64,000 nt of DNA from an uncultured Collinsella sp. (GCA_900549715.1 URPK01000002.1:62001-126000); one strand, 5' to 3'. Shown: positions 45,965-56,243, counted from the stretch's first letter. Translations and numbers: made by a program. The notes: generated by a model not told the origin, from the letters alone.

Positions 45965-47812
45965 TTATTCTAATGGCGTATTTAAAACCCAGCCCCACTG
46001 AGGCGTAGCGGTAGTGTGGTAGTAGTTCAGCCACCAGGCCAGTGATGTTGTCCTAATGTAGCCGATGTTATCCATAACCATACCGTTACCAACGTAAATA
46101 GCAATGTGTCCCCAGCGAGCCCCCGCATTAGTATGCGTATGAGTAGGGACCGCAACAATCATTCCAACCTTTAGCTGCGAAATATCTCGGCTGTGACACC
46201 AATTCCAAAACATGTCGCATGCGTCACCGTTGGGATAAGACCCTAGCACGGGATAAAAAACCTCGCTAACCCACTCCGAGCACAATCCCGCTCCAGGAGA
46301 AGGAACGTTGTAGCAGCGGCTAACAATTTGAGACTGAAAGGAAGTACAAGCAGAACGTTCGGGCTCTATCCAAGCACCGGCTGCATTAAAGAAATACTCG
46401 CCATTATCGATACTGTTCCAACCAGTTGCCATTTGACCTGACGACATAAGGTAATACCATAGCCCGTCATCATCACGGAACCAGCCTGTATTCATAACGC
46501 CGGATTCGTTGTCGAGGTGATACCACTTCTTGCCAATTAATTGCCAACCGCGCTGTAGCACCCCGTCTGGATCTGCATAAAACCACGTCTGAGCAGCGGA
46601 AGACCAATACCAGCCTACTATAGGCTTTCCTTTGGCGTCTTTGAGCTTAATTTCGCCCACGCTGTCCTTGACACCCGTTAACACAATTGCACCACTGCTA
46701 CACGCATAATATGCGTTTCCATCTTGCGTGATGACCCAGGCGTTGCACTCTAATGCGCCGCCACTATCCGAATCCAGATAGTAGCAATTACCATTTACAG
46801 ACTGAAATCCTTCGAGCATGGCGCCATTATTATTGGAATCAAGCAAATACCAGTTAGAATCAAAGTAAAACCATCCAGTACGAATCGCTCCAGAGGCATT
46901 GGCGCAATACCATGTCCCATCGTTAACAAACCAACCAGTGTTCATGGATCCAGATTGAGAGAAATGATACAAACTGCCGTTTACAAGCTTAAAGCCCATA
47001 GCCATTGATCCGGAAGGCTCAAGCCAATACCAAGTATTGCCAAGGAGCAGCCAGCCAGTATGCATAGTGCCCGAACCATCCAAATAGTACCAGTTATGAT
47101 TGTCTAAAACCCAGCCGGTCTTCATTGAACCTGATGTTTCGTCAAGGAAGAACCAATGACCGCCGATGGCAGCCCATCCCTTCAAATGCGCACAGGATTC
47201 AGAGAATAAGTGCCATCCATCACTCAGGTATCTCCAGCCAGTAGCTGCGTAGCCTTCGGAATCAAAATAATATTCGGCTCCCCCAATAGTCAGAAAACAG
47301 TTTGACGGCCAACCACCGGCCTCATATCTCCACCACCATTTACCGTTTTCGTAGACCCAAGAACCAGGAAGAGCGATTTTGTTATCAGAAGAGCGAACAA
47401 TCTGGAACGACAACCGGATGGTGGCACCAGCGTAGTCCCCTAGCCCATTTACAGTTATAGCAGCACACCCAGGTGCAATATTATTAGCATATAAGACTTC
47501 ATAATCAGTCCCACATGTAAGCATAAAACCGCTAGCAGCAAAAACCGACACCCTCGGAGTAATCGCATCGCCAGTGTATTCATATGTCGACAAATCGATA
47601 GACGCTGTGAAGTTAACTGAATCCGAAAGCAACCGATCACTATCCGATGGCCCAACTGGGTCCTGTACCGATTGATCTGTAGAAATATCAGCGCCTAGAA
47701 CCGGACAATCTTCGGGTAATGAAAACGCAATCGTAGGGCATAAAAGAGGGGTGAAACAAATTGATACAAGACAGGCCCCACCGATAAAACTCAAATAACG
47801 ATTTCTCATCAC
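45965..47812 (-). CDS. Choline-binding-type repeat protein with C-terminal cysteine amidase/peptidase domain
   Basis: A secreted 615-residue protein. Signal peptide at about 1-31. Residues 66-140 look like a bacterial Ig-like fold (YEYTGDAITPRVSVF). Residues 151-485 are about sixteen cell-wall-binding repeats of the TGW..(N)G.WYYLD.SG.M type, which bind choline on teichoic acids in pneumococcus. The C-terminal domain (490-615) has a catalytic-type Cys511 (GAGLCSEWVSEVFY) and His569 (WGHIAIYVGNGM), like CHAP or NlpC/P60 amidases. GTG at 47812 has AGGA 8 bases upstream. It sits near licD and lic genes, which would supply the ligand. Confidence 0.85.
   Translation of the reverse strand: MMRNRYLSFIGGACLVSICFTPLLCPTIAFSLPEDCPVLGADISTDQSVQDPVGPSDSDRLLSDSVNFTASIDLSTYEYTGDAITPRVSVFAASGFMLTCGTDYEVLYANNIAPGCAAITVNGLGDYAGATIRLSFQIVRSSDNKIALPGSWVYENGKWWWRYEAGGWPSNCFLTIGGAEYYFDSEGYAATGWRYLSDGWHLFSESCAHLKGWAAIGGHWFFLDETSGSMKTGWVLDNHNWYYLDGSGTMHTGWLLLGNTWYWLEPSGSMAMGFKLVNGSLYHFSQSGSMNTGWFVNDGTWYCANASGAIRTGWFYFDSNWYLLDSNNNGAMLEGFQSVNGNCYYLDSDSGGALECNAWVITQDGNAYYACSSGAIVLTGVKDSVGEIKLKDAKGKPIVGWYWSSAAQTWFYADPDGVLQRGWQLIGKKWYHLDNESGVMNTGWFRDDDGLWYYLMSSGQMATGWNSIDNGEYFFNAAGAWIEPERSACTSFQSQIVSRCYNVPSPGAGLCSEWVSEVFYPVLGSYPNGDACDMFWNWCHSRDISQLKVGMIVAVPTHTHTNAGARWGHIAIYVGNGMVMDNIGYIRTTSLAWWLNYYHTTATPQWGWVLNTPLE
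46358..47362 (-). repeat. Cell-wall-binding repeat array in the 45965-47812 gene
   Basis: About sixteen tandem units of roughly 20 codons each, built around Trp-Tyr-Tyr and Thr-Gly-Trp. Several units are degenerate (for example residues 345-395), so the array is old rather than freshly expanded. Confidence 0.8.
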
Positions 47813-47923
47813 TACACTTTTCCTATTAAATCAAATTAGCCTTTGATAGACCAGGCCTAGTCAATCCCGAGATGAAGTCCCCAACTACAAGAAATTACCA
47901 AAGCAACTGCGTGCGAGATGAAT

Positions 47924-49486
47924 CTACAAACAGGAGGCGACGCTAATAAAACGAATAAGATATAGGCAGTTCATAACACAGACGCCAGTAGTAACAACGG
48001 AAATGGAAGAAGAATTGAACCTAAATAATCGTGTTCTTAGTCCAAACAACAAAGCTGGTAAAGCTGGAAGAAAATAGCGCCCCTGAACACCCTGTATTAC
48101 ATTTTCATAGTTGAAAGTCCATGCCAACCACATCGACGCAATGGAACCGAGTGCAGCCAAAAGGAAAGCAAAAATGAAGAGAAAGGATACAGGAGCAGCA
48201 AGAAACGAAGGCTCATCACTAGAGTCAAGGCAGCAAATAAACCCGAAAAACAAATAAGGAATCATATAGAATGCAGGGAAACGCAAGTTCTCTTGAAGCC
48301 ATCCAAGGGAATAGCCCAAAGTCGTTTCCCAATAGAAATCACCTAAAGAATCGAGAGTTCTACAAAAAACAAGGAAACTATTCTTTGGATGCAGCAGAAT
48401 ATCGCCGAGCGAATATAACTGCCCCGTTTCATGGCCCCGAGAGGAATCTGAAGACTGAGAAACCAAGCTGCTCATCGATGCCAAACGTAAGGCCAATACA
48501 GAAACCATAACGCAAAAGATCAACAAGAACCTGCTAAAACGCCCGGTCTTCTCATCAATGAACTGCGAAAGAGGGACGAACAATCCAAGTAAAATCAACC
48601 CTGAATAGATAATCTTGCAAGGAGCCAAAAGAACCGAAATGATTAAATATATAACGATTTCTCTATTGCCTATCGACCGCTGTTCGCCAAAAAAACCGCG
48701 CATCAAACATGCGAATATCAAAAGTGAATAAGCTATGATTCCGGAATCATAGGAATATGAAGCGGCCAAATGAAGCGTCATGGGCAACAATGAAACGAAT
48801 ACAATGACCGATTTGCCTTTAGGTGCAATTCGATATGCCTGGAAAGCGCAGAAGCAAAAAACGAGAGCCGAACCAATTCGACCCATATAGAACGCAGGGT
48901 AAGCTCCAAGCCCAAAGAACAGCCCAATCTGTAAGCCAATAATAGAGCCTAGTTTTGCAGTAACATTCTCGCTGCCGACACTAAAAGAAAATTCACTAAA
49001 AGGAATCAGCTGTCCATTTCCAAATAGTGAAAAACCATTAATAACAGAATCAAATGAAGTTGAATTAATTGCATCGCCCGGTTGGCGGCTATTGTACAGC
49101 GCGTAATCAATATCTCGCACCAGAAAAGCACCGTCTTTAGTCACATGAGCATTAAATGGAAGGCTATCAACCAACCAATAAGTCGAAAAATAATGATGAC
49201 CCTCATCGGGTGCGGTGAACGGAGGAAAAATTAAGCAAAATATGATTAAAAATGATATGAGCAGTGCCAAGAATACCCACTCATTTTTAAGGCGATCCTT
49301 TTCACTAGCAAATACGCTGCCGAGTGCGAGAATTATAATTAACGAAATCGCAATTGTAAGCAAAACAAGCAATCTAGGATTATTTAAGTACCAAAAGACT
49401 GAATAGACTGCAAATAAACCGGCAAAAGTAAGAAAAGCAGGTTTACATCTTACAAAACTCGTCATGCTGGAATCCTTAAATTTCAA
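47924..49486 (-). CDS. DUF2142-type membrane protein
   Basis: A 520-residue protein with at least ten hydrophobic helices. FPPFTAPDEGHHYFSTYWLVDSL near residue 85 contains the PDExxHxx motif of DUF2142 proteins, a family found in surface-glycan loci and with GT-C-like topology. Function not established; glycan transfer at the outer face is an inference. It is AT-rich compared with the core genome. It is separated from the previous gene by a 193-base gap. Confidence 0.75.
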   Translation of the reverse strand: MKFKDSSMTSFVRCKPAFLTFAGLFAVYSVFWYLNNPRLLVLLTIAISLIIILALGSVFASEKDRLKNEWVFLALLISFLIIFCLIFPPFTAPDEGHHYFSTYWLVDSLPFNAHVTKDGAFLVRDIDYALYNSRQPGDAINSTSFDSVINGFSLFGNGQLIPFSEFSFSVGSENVTAKLGSIIGLQIGLFFGLGAYPAFYMGRIGSALVFCFCAFQAYRIAPKGKSVIVFVSLLPMTLHLAASYSYDSGIIAYSLLIFACLMRGFFGEQRSIGNREIVIYLIISVLLAPCKIIYSGLILLGLFVPLSQFIDEKTGRFSRFLLIFCVMVSVLALRLASMSSLVSQSSDSSRGHETGQLYSLGDILLHPKNSFLVFCRTLDSLGDFYWETTLGYSLGWLQENLRFPAFYMIPYLFFGFICCLDSSDEPSFLAAPVSFLFIFAFLLAALGSIASMWLAWTFNYENVIQGVQGRYFLPALPALLFGLRTRLFRFNSSSISVVTTGVCVMNCLYLIRFISVASCL

Positions 49487-49679
49487 AACTCACATGAGCG
49501 CAAACTAAATGTAATGGTAGCAAGTATATCAACAAGCTAATTAATATCTCGGAGGTTACGTCGATAATATCAATGCAAGCATAGCGCCGTAGCATCCGAC
49601 TTCGAAGGCTAATAACCGAATTCAGTCATGCACAATGCGCTCGTCAACCGACTCAGAGGAGACGTTCAACACAGAAACG

Positions 49680-50474
49680 CTAAAGAGTGTTGCTATTCAT
49701 GCTGACTGAATATAGCCGATGAATTACTTTCGCAACCTTTTTAGGCCAGAATTTTTCAAGCATTGCAAGGTCTTCGGAGCTCCGTGTATTATCTTCGATC
49801 AAGGAAGTCGTCTCAGATTCTTCGTGAATTCGATGATGCATGAGAATCTCGGGAGAATAAACAAAGGAACCTTCAAGTCGCGAAAATCTCTCCCACGCTT
49901 CCCAGTCCAAGTCACACTTCATCTCGCTCGAAAACAAAGGTGTCTCGAGATTAGGCATAACATACGTGACCGAAGGGCAGCAAATCGCAGATCCAAACCG
50001 CAAAGCCTGACGCTTATCTCTGACTATAGATGAATTACCGTCCCGAGCGAATTTTCTTAGTAGTATTCTTTTCACTTTAAGGATCGATATGTCATCGGCA
50101 TACTCCCCATTACGAATCTCCCCATAATTAGAAAAGAAGATCAAGGGATGTTTGGAGGCGTTCACAGAGCGAAGCATTTCAATTGAATAATTAGGGGAAT
50201 ACAGGTCATCTTGATGAGCAATGGTGACCAATGGAGATTGCGCATGGGAAATTGCACAATTCCAGTCATGTCCAATTCCTGGCATCCCATTGTTAATAAA
50301 TACAGGCAAATTATAGCTAGAAGCAATCTGCTCAATATGTTTATTCGGAGTAGAAGTAGAGATAAGGATCCTACTGGCCTGTTTCTGGTTCATTAAAGAC
50401 GATATACAGTCGCTCAAATAAGGTGATTCGCCATAGGCGCAAACTACGAATGTATGATCATTACACGTAAACAT
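49680..50474 (-). CDS. GT2 glycosyltransferase
   Basis: A 264-residue enzyme with FVVCAYGESPYLSDCISSLMNQ, a GIGHDWNCAISHAQSPLVTIAHQDDLYSPN block (QDD as the metal-binding motif) and the C-terminal ...HHRIHEESETT, which is the style of small single-domain capsular glycosyltransferases. No membrane helix. Sugar and acceptor are unknown. It lies downstream of a DUF2304 gene and a GT2 of the DPM1 type. RBS is a rather distant GAGGG. Confidence 0.75.
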   Translation of the reverse strand: MFTCNDHTFVVCAYGESPYLSDCISSLMNQKQASRILISTSTPNKHIEQIASSYNLPVFINNGMPGIGHDWNCAISHAQSPLVTIAHQDDLYSPNYSIEMLRSVNASKHPLIFFSNYGEIRNGEYADDISILKVKRILLRKFARDGNSSIVRDKRQALRFGSAICCPSVTYVMPNLETPLFSSEMKCDLDWEAWERFSRLEGSFVYSPEILMHHRIHEESETTSLIEDNTRSSEDLAMLEKFWPKKVAKVIHRLYSVSMNSNTL

Positions 50475-50478
50475 AGAA

Positions 50479-50832
50479 CTATTTATCCCTCAGAATGCTC
50501 TCGATATCTTTTTCAAGCAATGCAACTCGTTGAGTTAAGTTCTTAATCGCATCGGCCTGTTTGCTGGCAATTAAACTAAGTGAAAGCATGATTAGGATTA
50601 CAAAGACAAACCCTAGAACAAATATAAAATTGGAAGGCGTGGCAAACCCCATCGCCGACGATAAAAAACACAGAGGCTGAGGAAATAGAGCAGACAGGAC
50701 TAGGACCAGGACCAGCGCCAACCACAATAGAGAATACTTAAGTTGGAGCCTGCCATTCACAATAAGCTTAACTACGTATGCAGCGAGTAAAATACAGGCC
50801 ACTGCGACAGAAACGCGAAGGGTTACCGGCAC
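50479..50832 (-). CDS. DUF2304 small membrane protein
   Basis: 117 residues with three hydrophobic segments and a C-terminal coiled coil (IKNLTQRVALLEKDIESIL). This is the DUF2304 pattern, which regularly follows DPM1-like GT2 genes in polysaccharide loci; it may anchor or assist that enzyme. I place the start at GTG 50832, with GAGG 7 bases upstream and directly after the preceding stop; a longer TTG version would overlap the GT gene by about 40 bases. Confidence 0.75.
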   Translation of the reverse strand: MPVTLRVSVAVACILLAAYVVKLIVNGRLQLKYSLLWLALVLVLVLSALFPQPLCFLSSAMGFATPSNFIFVLGFVFVILIMLSLSLIASKQADAIKNLTQRVALLEKDIESILRDK

Positions 50833-50833
50833 T

Positions 50834-51538
50834 TTAACACCTCGTTTTTGAACATGCAGAAATAATAATTGCAAGGGTAACTTTGATCATGTAATAGGCA
50901 CTCGAAAAGCCCGAAATGGATGATGAGCCCCCTTGCCTCTCTTTCATGACAACGGGAACCTCAGATACAGACAGACCGCAAGCAAGCACCGAGACAATAG
51001 AATCGGGTTCGGGGTAATCAACTGGATAGTTCTTACAGAAATAATCAATAGCCTTCGGTCCGCAGGCCCTAAATCCAGATGTCGGATCAGCTATGTACTT
51101 CCCCGTACACATTTTAATCACCCTAGTAAGCCATGAAATACCCACTCGGCGTAAAAACGTAGACTGAAACCCCCCAGTTCGCTCGAGAAACCTAGACCCG
51201 ATAACCAAGTCGTAGCCAGCTTCAATCTGCTCAACCATACTGGAAATAAAACATGGATCATGTTGTCCATCGCCATCCACCTGAACGTCGATGTTATATC
51301 CATATTTTTTAGCGTACTTATGGCCGGCTTGTACAGCCCCTCCAATGCCAAGATTCTGCGGTAGATCAAGTACATTAAGATGATTAGCATGACAAATCTC
51401 AAGCGTGTTATCAGTTGAACCATCATTGACCACGACGTAATCATATCCTGAATCAATCACGGCATTAACTGTCGCACAAATTGATTCAGCTTCATTATAA
51501 GCAGGCACAATAACTAGCACCTTATAAGGATTGCTCAT
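50834..51538 (-). CDS. DPM1-like GT2 glycosyltransferase
   Basis: A 234-residue enzyme with VIVPAYNEAESICATVNAV, VVNDGSTDNTLEICH, QNLGIGGAVQAGHKYA and VDGDGQHDPCFISSM, then TSGFRACGPKAIDYF, matching polyprenyl-phosphate mannose/glucose synthases. No C-terminal membrane helices, but the DUF2304 partner that follows has three. ATG 51538 is preceded by GGAAGG with ideal spacing. Start of the operon running to DUF2142. Confidence 0.87.
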   Translation of the reverse strand: MSNPYKVLVIVPAYNEAESICATVNAVIDSGYDYVVVNDGSTDNTLEICHANHLNVLDLPQNLGIGGAVQAGHKYAKKYGYNIDVQVDGDGQHDPCFISSMVEQIEAGYDLVIGSRFLERTGGFQSTFLRRVGISWLTRVIKMCTGKYIADPTSGFRACGPKAIDYFCKNYPVDYPEPDSIVSVLACGLSVSEVPVVMKERQGGSSSISGFSSAYYMIKVTLAIIISACSKTRC

Positions 51539-51838
51539 GAACAACCTTCCAATGATAGCCCGTTATTCTTAGCTAAAACTAAAAATAGCACCAACAAGAC
51601 GAACTACATGTAATACAGGGAGCTAGCATAATAGGCAACACAGTATCCACAACGGTTCTAGAACATATAAACACTATAGCTGTTATCACCATCGACAATC
51701 TGTGGTCTGCGTAGTAACCACTATGATTGCCACAAGGTGTGCTACATCTACCCTCTTGCAAATTCCACGAAATTTATAGTATAGAACTAAACAGATGAAT
51801 TATTTAATCAAATATAACTAAGTTCTTACTAGCACGGT
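51539..51838. other. AT-rich intergenic stretch, 300 bases
   Basis: No convincing gene: the short minus-strand frame here has no ribosome site and a cysteine-rich random composition. There are several -10-like AT motifs (for example TATACT near 51780 on the minus strand) without matching -35 boxes. It likely holds the promoter for the DPM1-like gene. Confidence 0.3.
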
Positions 51839-52945
51839 TCATCGTAAATGACCGTCAGAAAGAACCGAAGCGATTCTTTCGCTTGCATGTCCATCACCAT
51901 AAGGATTGGAAGCGTGACTCATCGCTTCATATTCTGAGACATCCGAGAGCAACCTGCTAAACTCGTTGTAAATTATATCTTCCTCTGTACCAACAAGTTT
52001 CAAAGTCCCTGCTTTAACGCCCTCAGGACGCTCAGTAGTGTCACGCATGACAAGAACAGGCTTGCCAAGGCTTGGCGCTTCTTCTTGAATACCGCCTGAG
52101 TCAGTGAGTATCAGATAGCTTTTAGCCATAAAGTTATGAAAATCAAATACTTCAAGAGGGTCAATGATATGCAGTCGATCAAATCCATCTAGCTCTTCAT
52201 GGGCAGCCTTACGCACAAGAGGATTCATATGGATAGGGTATATAGCTTTGGTATCGGGATAATCTTCCATAACGCGACGAATAGCACGGAACATGCGATG
52301 CATAGGTTCACCAAGGTTTTCGCGGCGATGTGCGGTGATAAGAATCAAACGAGAGCCCTTTGCCCAGTCAAGCTCATGATGCGAATACTCCGGATCCACG
52401 GTAGTATGAAGTGCATCAATTCCCGTGTTACCTGTAACCCAAATCTTTTCGGGTCTTTTTCCCTCATCGAGAAGGTTTTGTCTGCTCACCTCGGTTGGTG
52501 CGAAATAATATTGACTCACGATGTCGACTGCTTGGCGGTTAAACTCCTCTGGCCAAGGACTGCTGATATCATGTGTGCGTAAACCAGCCTCAACATGACC
52601 GACCGGAATTTGCAGATAAAAACAAGCTAAGGCTGCAGCAAAGCTTGTCGTGGTATCTCCATGGACAAGCACGACATCCGGTCTTTCTCCCTCAAGAACC
52701 TTCTTAATTTTAAGAAGAATGCTACACGTAACATCGAAAAGAGTCTGACCAGGCTTCATGACTGCTAGGTCAATATCGGGTTCCACATTAAAGACATGCA
52801 AAACCTGCTCAAGCATCTCCCGATGTTGACCAGTCACGACAACAACGGTACTGAAATCATCCGGATGAGTTTTGAGCACATTCACAAGTGGGCACATCTT
52901 AATTGCTTCCGGACGAGTTCCGAAAACTAGCATTACCTTTTTCAT
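51839..52945 (-). CDS. wecB: UDP-N-acetylglucosamine 2-epimerase
   Basis: Interconverts UDP-GlcNAc and UDP-ManNAc, a precursor of teichoic acid linkage units and capsules. 368 residues with FGTRPEAIKMCPLV, HGDTTTSFAAALACFYLQ, GHVEAGLRTHD and TDSGGIQEEAPSLGKPVLVM, all conserved. The start at 52945 gives MKKVMLVFGTRPEA; the longer frame upstream is hydrophobic noise. It is independent of the rfb operon and upstream genes are the flippase/LicD cluster. Confidence 0.95.
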   Translation of the reverse strand: MKKVMLVFGTRPEAIKMCPLVNVLKTHPDDFSTVVVVTGQHREMLEQVLHVFNVEPDIDLAVMKPGQTLFDVTCSILLKIKKVLEGERPDVVLVHGDTTTSFAAALACFYLQIPVGHVEAGLRTHDISSPWPEEFNRQAVDIVSQYYFAPTEVSRQNLLDEGKRPEKIWVTGNTGIDALHTTVDPEYSHHELDWAKGSRLILITAHRRENLGEPMHRMFRAIRRVMEDYPDTKAIYPIHMNPLVRKAAHEELDGFDRLHIIDPLEVFDFHNFMAKSYLILTDSGGIQEEAPSLGKPVLVMRDTTERPEGVKAGTLKLVGTEEDIIYNEFSRLLSDVSEYEAMSHASNPYGDGHASERIASVLSDGHLR

Positions 52946-53072
52946 TTCAAGGACCAGCCCCTTAAAAACCAATGAAATGCACATAGACATTACGAACAAA
53001 TAATAATCATTTAAATAATACAGAGGAAGAAGCCAGGGGGAGAGCAATTCGCCCTGAAATCTTATGAGACAA

Positions 53073-54320
53073 TTAAACGAGATTATTAAAATGACGTCTC
53101 AACAAGATAGACAATACGACCACCATATATACAAGTCCAAAAAGACAAGATATTAAACTACACACCGTAACACCATTTAAATTGAATACTTCTACGGAAT
53201 ACTTCATTGAACTTAATGAAACGAGAAACATCAACACGCCAGCAACAAGGGTATGCGAAAAATACCTAAATGAAATCAACAAATCATTGACAAGCCACAT
53301 CAGTCCAGTCAAAACAGCAGAAGCTATCATAGGTGGAACCAAATACATGAAAGGTAGTATTTCCTCACCAAATACAAATGAAAATAAGCTATTTCCAAGC
53401 ACCTCAAAACCAATACCGAACACAACGGCGATGATTAACGCACCAAGTAAGCAGGCAAAGCATAGGCGAAAGAAAGAATGCCTGTCTTTATCTGAATAAC
53501 TTTTCGAGAAATAACCGAGCAGGGGGTTATACAAATATGATACCCCCATTTGTATGATAGCAATAGGAGCCGCAATAGATGAGTAGACTCCAAGAGCAGA
53601 ATCCCCCAATGCAGAAGATAAATATTGGCGTGGGATTGACGCTGACGCGGAAACCGCTATGCCAGCAACTACAGCCGGCAAGCACGTTATCAATAATCGC
53701 TTTGCCTTATTACGGCTAATTCCAACAACAATGCATGTTAGGGCGGAAGTTCGTGGCAAATCGTAAAACCATCCAACTAATACGACCGCAATAAACATTG
53801 CAAATATGGCCAGCGGCACCGAACGAAAGCAAGATAAAGCAACGCAGAAAAAAACTAGAGACAAGGCTCCTTGAAGCGCAAGTGAGACTCCAACATAATC
53901 CATCCGGGAAAACTGCTGATCAGCAGCATGAAGGACATCTATCAATTGGTTGGCGCTTTTATATAAACCGTAGAGAAAAATGCAGAGCACGGAAGCAGGG
54001 CGACAAGTAAATAGCGAATAAGCAAAAGTCAAAACAAGTGATAAAAGTATGGTTAGTAATCTAAAGGAAAGATACTCCCCTACCGTGTTTTCCCCATTAA
54101 CATCTGAAACTTGATATGTATACATCCTATATTGAGCAATTGGGAAAAAAATGCCATAGACAGACATCGCAAGCGAGTATAAGCCAGCATCAGAAAAACC
54201 AAAAGATAGGCGAACCACCAGCACGCTTATTAACCATTGGCAAGATAACCCAATAATCGAGCCAATAGAACTCCATAAAATATTAGACTTTATCGAAAGA
54301 ACTTTATCGGAACCCAACAA
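53073..54320 (-). CDS. Polysaccharide flippase (Wzx-like, MOP superfamily)
   Basis: A 415-residue protein with about twelve hydrophobic helices. The N-terminus SIKSNILWSSIGSIIGLSCQWLISVLVVRLS and repeated pairs of helices fit oligosaccharide flippases that move undecaprenyl-linked repeat units. It starts with TTG directly after the licD stop, with GGAG just upstream, so it is coupled. No Wzy polymerase is obvious nearby, though several unnamed multi-spanning proteins exist. Confidence 0.8.
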   Translation of the reverse strand: MLGSDKVLSIKSNILWSSIGSIIGLSCQWLISVLVVRLSFGFSDAGLYSLAMSVYGIFFPIAQYRMYTYQVSDVNGENTVGEYLSFRLLTILLSLVLTFAYSLFTCRPASVLCIFLYGLYKSANQLIDVLHAADQQFSRMDYVGVSLALQGALSLVFFCVALSCFRSVPLAIFAMFIAVVLVGWFYDLPRTSALTCIVVGISRNKAKRLLITCLPAVVAGIAVSASASIPRQYLSSALGDSALGVYSSIAAPIAIIQMGVSYLYNPLLGYFSKSYSDKDRHSFFRLCFACLLGALIIAVVFGIGFEVLGNSLFSFVFGEEILPFMYLVPPMIASAVLTGLMWLVNDLLISFRYFSHTLVAGVLMFLVSLSSMKYSVEVFNLNGVTVCSLISCLFGLVYMVVVLSILLRRHFNNLV

Positions 54321-55145
54321 TTACTCCGTTCTTGAATTAACTGATGCAGTTAATTGATGAGACACCTGTTTATCAGCAGGAGGAATGATCATATAGTCGC
54401 CATAAAGTTGAGTAAGCATCTCATCATAATGAGTTGGGATTTTAAATTGATGGCTCTCAAATTCTGCATCCATTACATCCGTAAAATAACTATTTGGAAA
54501 AGCCTCCCTGAGACCAAACCCCCATCCGATTTGTCCCGCTCTCTTTGTTTCGCCAATATCATATTTTCTTGAAAGTTTATGTAAACGTTCGGAAGCCCAT
54601 TTCTCTATAGGCAGTATTAGAGAAATGGGATAAAAAATAGCCATGAGAATTTTCATACTAATCGGATGGGGATAATGGAAATTGAGCCTTGATACAATAC
54701 AAATCAAATCAAGCAATTTCACTTCATAAAACATAATAGTGGCCTTTAGATTTGAATCGGATATACCGTCAATTGGAAACACATCAATCCAAAGCCATTC
54801 TGGAACTGAAGGGCGATCCCTCTCTGTCTGAACAGAGATCTTAGGATTAATTACTTTTGCGAATGAAGGTAAATACCCATCAATCTCTGTAGCCTGAACG
54901 CGAAGCCATGGAGAAAACCTACCGCTTTGAACAAGGCCTAGAAACCTATCGTAATCCTTCCGCGGCATGACAACATCTATATCATCATCCCAGGGGATAA
55001 AACCCTTATGGCGTACGGCACCGATTAGAGTTCCATACGACAGTGAATAGCACAAATTATATTTCTCGCAAAAATTGTGAAATTCCACCAAGATTTTCAG
55101 TTCTTCGTGTTTCAACGCATCAAAAGAAAGAATTTCATTCGTCAT
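54321..55145 (-). CDS. licD: LicD-family phosphorylcholine transferase
   Basis: LicD enzymes move phosphorylcholine (or related phospho groups) from CDP-choline to glycan chains. The 274-residue protein has LSYGTLIGAVRHKGFIPWDDDIDVVMPR, the LicD nucleotidyltransferase-like core with its Asp triad, and W...FPIDG downstream. I start at the ATG 55145, with AAGG about 9 bases before it; a TTG three codons up is possible. The neighbourhood contains licA, licB and licC functions 6-8 kb away, so a choline substrate is well supported, although LicD-like proteins can act on other phospho-groups. Confidence 0.88.
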   Translation of the reverse strand: MTNEILSFDALKHEELKILVEFHNFCEKYNLCYSLSYGTLIGAVRHKGFIPWDDDIDVVMPRKDYDRFLGLVQSGRFSPWLRVQATEIDGYLPSFAKVINPKISVQTERDRPSVPEWLWIDVFPIDGISDSNLKATIMFYEVKLLDLICIVSRLNFHYPHPISMKILMAIFYPISLILPIEKWASERLHKLSRKYDIGETKRAGQIGWGFGLREAFPNSYFTDVMDAEFESHQFKIPTHYDEMLTQLYGDYMIIPPADKQVSHQLTASVNSRTE

Positions 55146-55157
55146 TAAAACCAAGCC

Positions 55158-56243
55158 TTAAGAAATGAACGAAGTATATCTATCTGAATAGTTCCGATTG
55201 TCATCATATGCATCGGTTAACAATTTCTCGCAACCCTTAATAAAACTATTCGAATCTAGACCGGTATAGTATTCGAACAATAAATCGGGCCAATTAACAT
55301 TTGTATTATCTAAATCAAGTGTAAAACCAATACCATAATCACTTGCCATTGTTTCCATTGCGGTATTCGGGCAAACAAGAATTGGCATATGAAGCTGGGC
55401 AGCTATATACATTTTGTTAGAAATAGCGTAATCGAGAAATGGATCCCCATTGCCGTACAGATTGTGGATTATGTTGACTCCTGTATATAAAGAGTACATT
55501 TTTTCAGGTGCAAACCTCCCTAACAGTTGGACGTTTTCTACGTGATTATTTCTACAATAATCCTTTAGCTTTTCAGATCCAGCTCCTGCAAACATCAAAC
55601 GGAAACGTGAATCATTTTTAAACATATTAATCAACTTAACATGTTGCTCAATATACTGGCCAACACTACCAATGAATGCAATCACGATCGGTAAAGAAGG
55701 ATTGCAATTTAAACTATTCACACATGAACTAGCATCAAGATCAGAGAATGACGGTCGTTGCAGATTGTGGACATAACTGTATTCAGAAGGGGCGAGAAAA
55801 GCGGCATAAAAACGTGATGAAAGCACCACGATTCCGGCAAAGGACACTATAGCGCGAGACATGAGGCCCAGAATCGGATTAAACTCTCCTCCGTAATCTC
55901 GAACATCCATTACATAACGTTTGCGATACTTAATAAGCAGTGCAGGAAACGCAAAATAACCAGCAATAGTATTAAGTAAAACTATGTGATCAAAATCACT
56001 ATTTAATAGCTGTTTATTTACAAACAACATATAGGCAAAATAACTGTAAAGCCTGCGTAATAAACCAGTATCTGGGCAGGGCTCAGCATATTCAATGCCC
56101 TTAATCGACCCCAGCGTCTCCTCCACGCCATCCCTATTCCAGTAGACAAGGTATTTTTCCCCGGGAGTATTATCGACATAAAAGTTGAACAAATAAGGAC
56201 ATAGATACGCATTACCACTAAGAACAAAACAGGTTTTTTTCAT
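55158..56243 (-). CDS. Glycosyltransferase, GT4-like
   Basis: A 361-residue cytoplasmic protein. N-terminal MKKTCFVLSGNAYLCPYLFNFY and a Rossmann-type C-terminal domain (PIVIAFIGSVGQYIEQHVKLI, RFRLMFAGAGSEKL, VENVQLLGRFAPEKMYSLY, ISNKMYIAAQLHMPILVC) fit GT-B enzymes of the GT4 type. The usual EPFG motif is replaced by a longer GNGDPFLDYAISNKMY segment. Donor and acceptor unknown. It is 12 bases from licD, so the sugar it adds may be the LicD acceptor. Confidence 0.72.
   Translation of the reverse strand: MKKTCFVLSGNAYLCPYLFNFYVDNTPGEKYLVYWNRDGVEETLGSIKGIEYAEPCPDTGLLRRLYSYFAYMLFVNKQLLNSDFDHIVLLNTIAGYFAFPALLIKYRKRYVMDVRDYGGEFNPILGLMSRAIVSFAGIVVLSSRFYAAFLAPSEYSYVHNLQRPSFSDLDASSCVNSLNCNPSLPIVIAFIGSVGQYIEQHVKLINMFKNDSRFRLMFAGAGSEKLKDYCRNNHVENVQLLGRFAPEKMYSLYTGVNIIHNLYGNGDPFLDYAISNKMYIAAQLHMPILVCPNTAMETMASDYGIGFTLDLDNTNVNWPDLLFEYYTGLDSNSFIKGCEKLLTDAYDDNRNYSDRYTSFIS

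Noticed and set aside
51579..51761. A 60-codon minus-strand frame in the gap before wecB
   Set aside because: No ribosome site, odd cysteine-rich composition, no coupling to neighbours.
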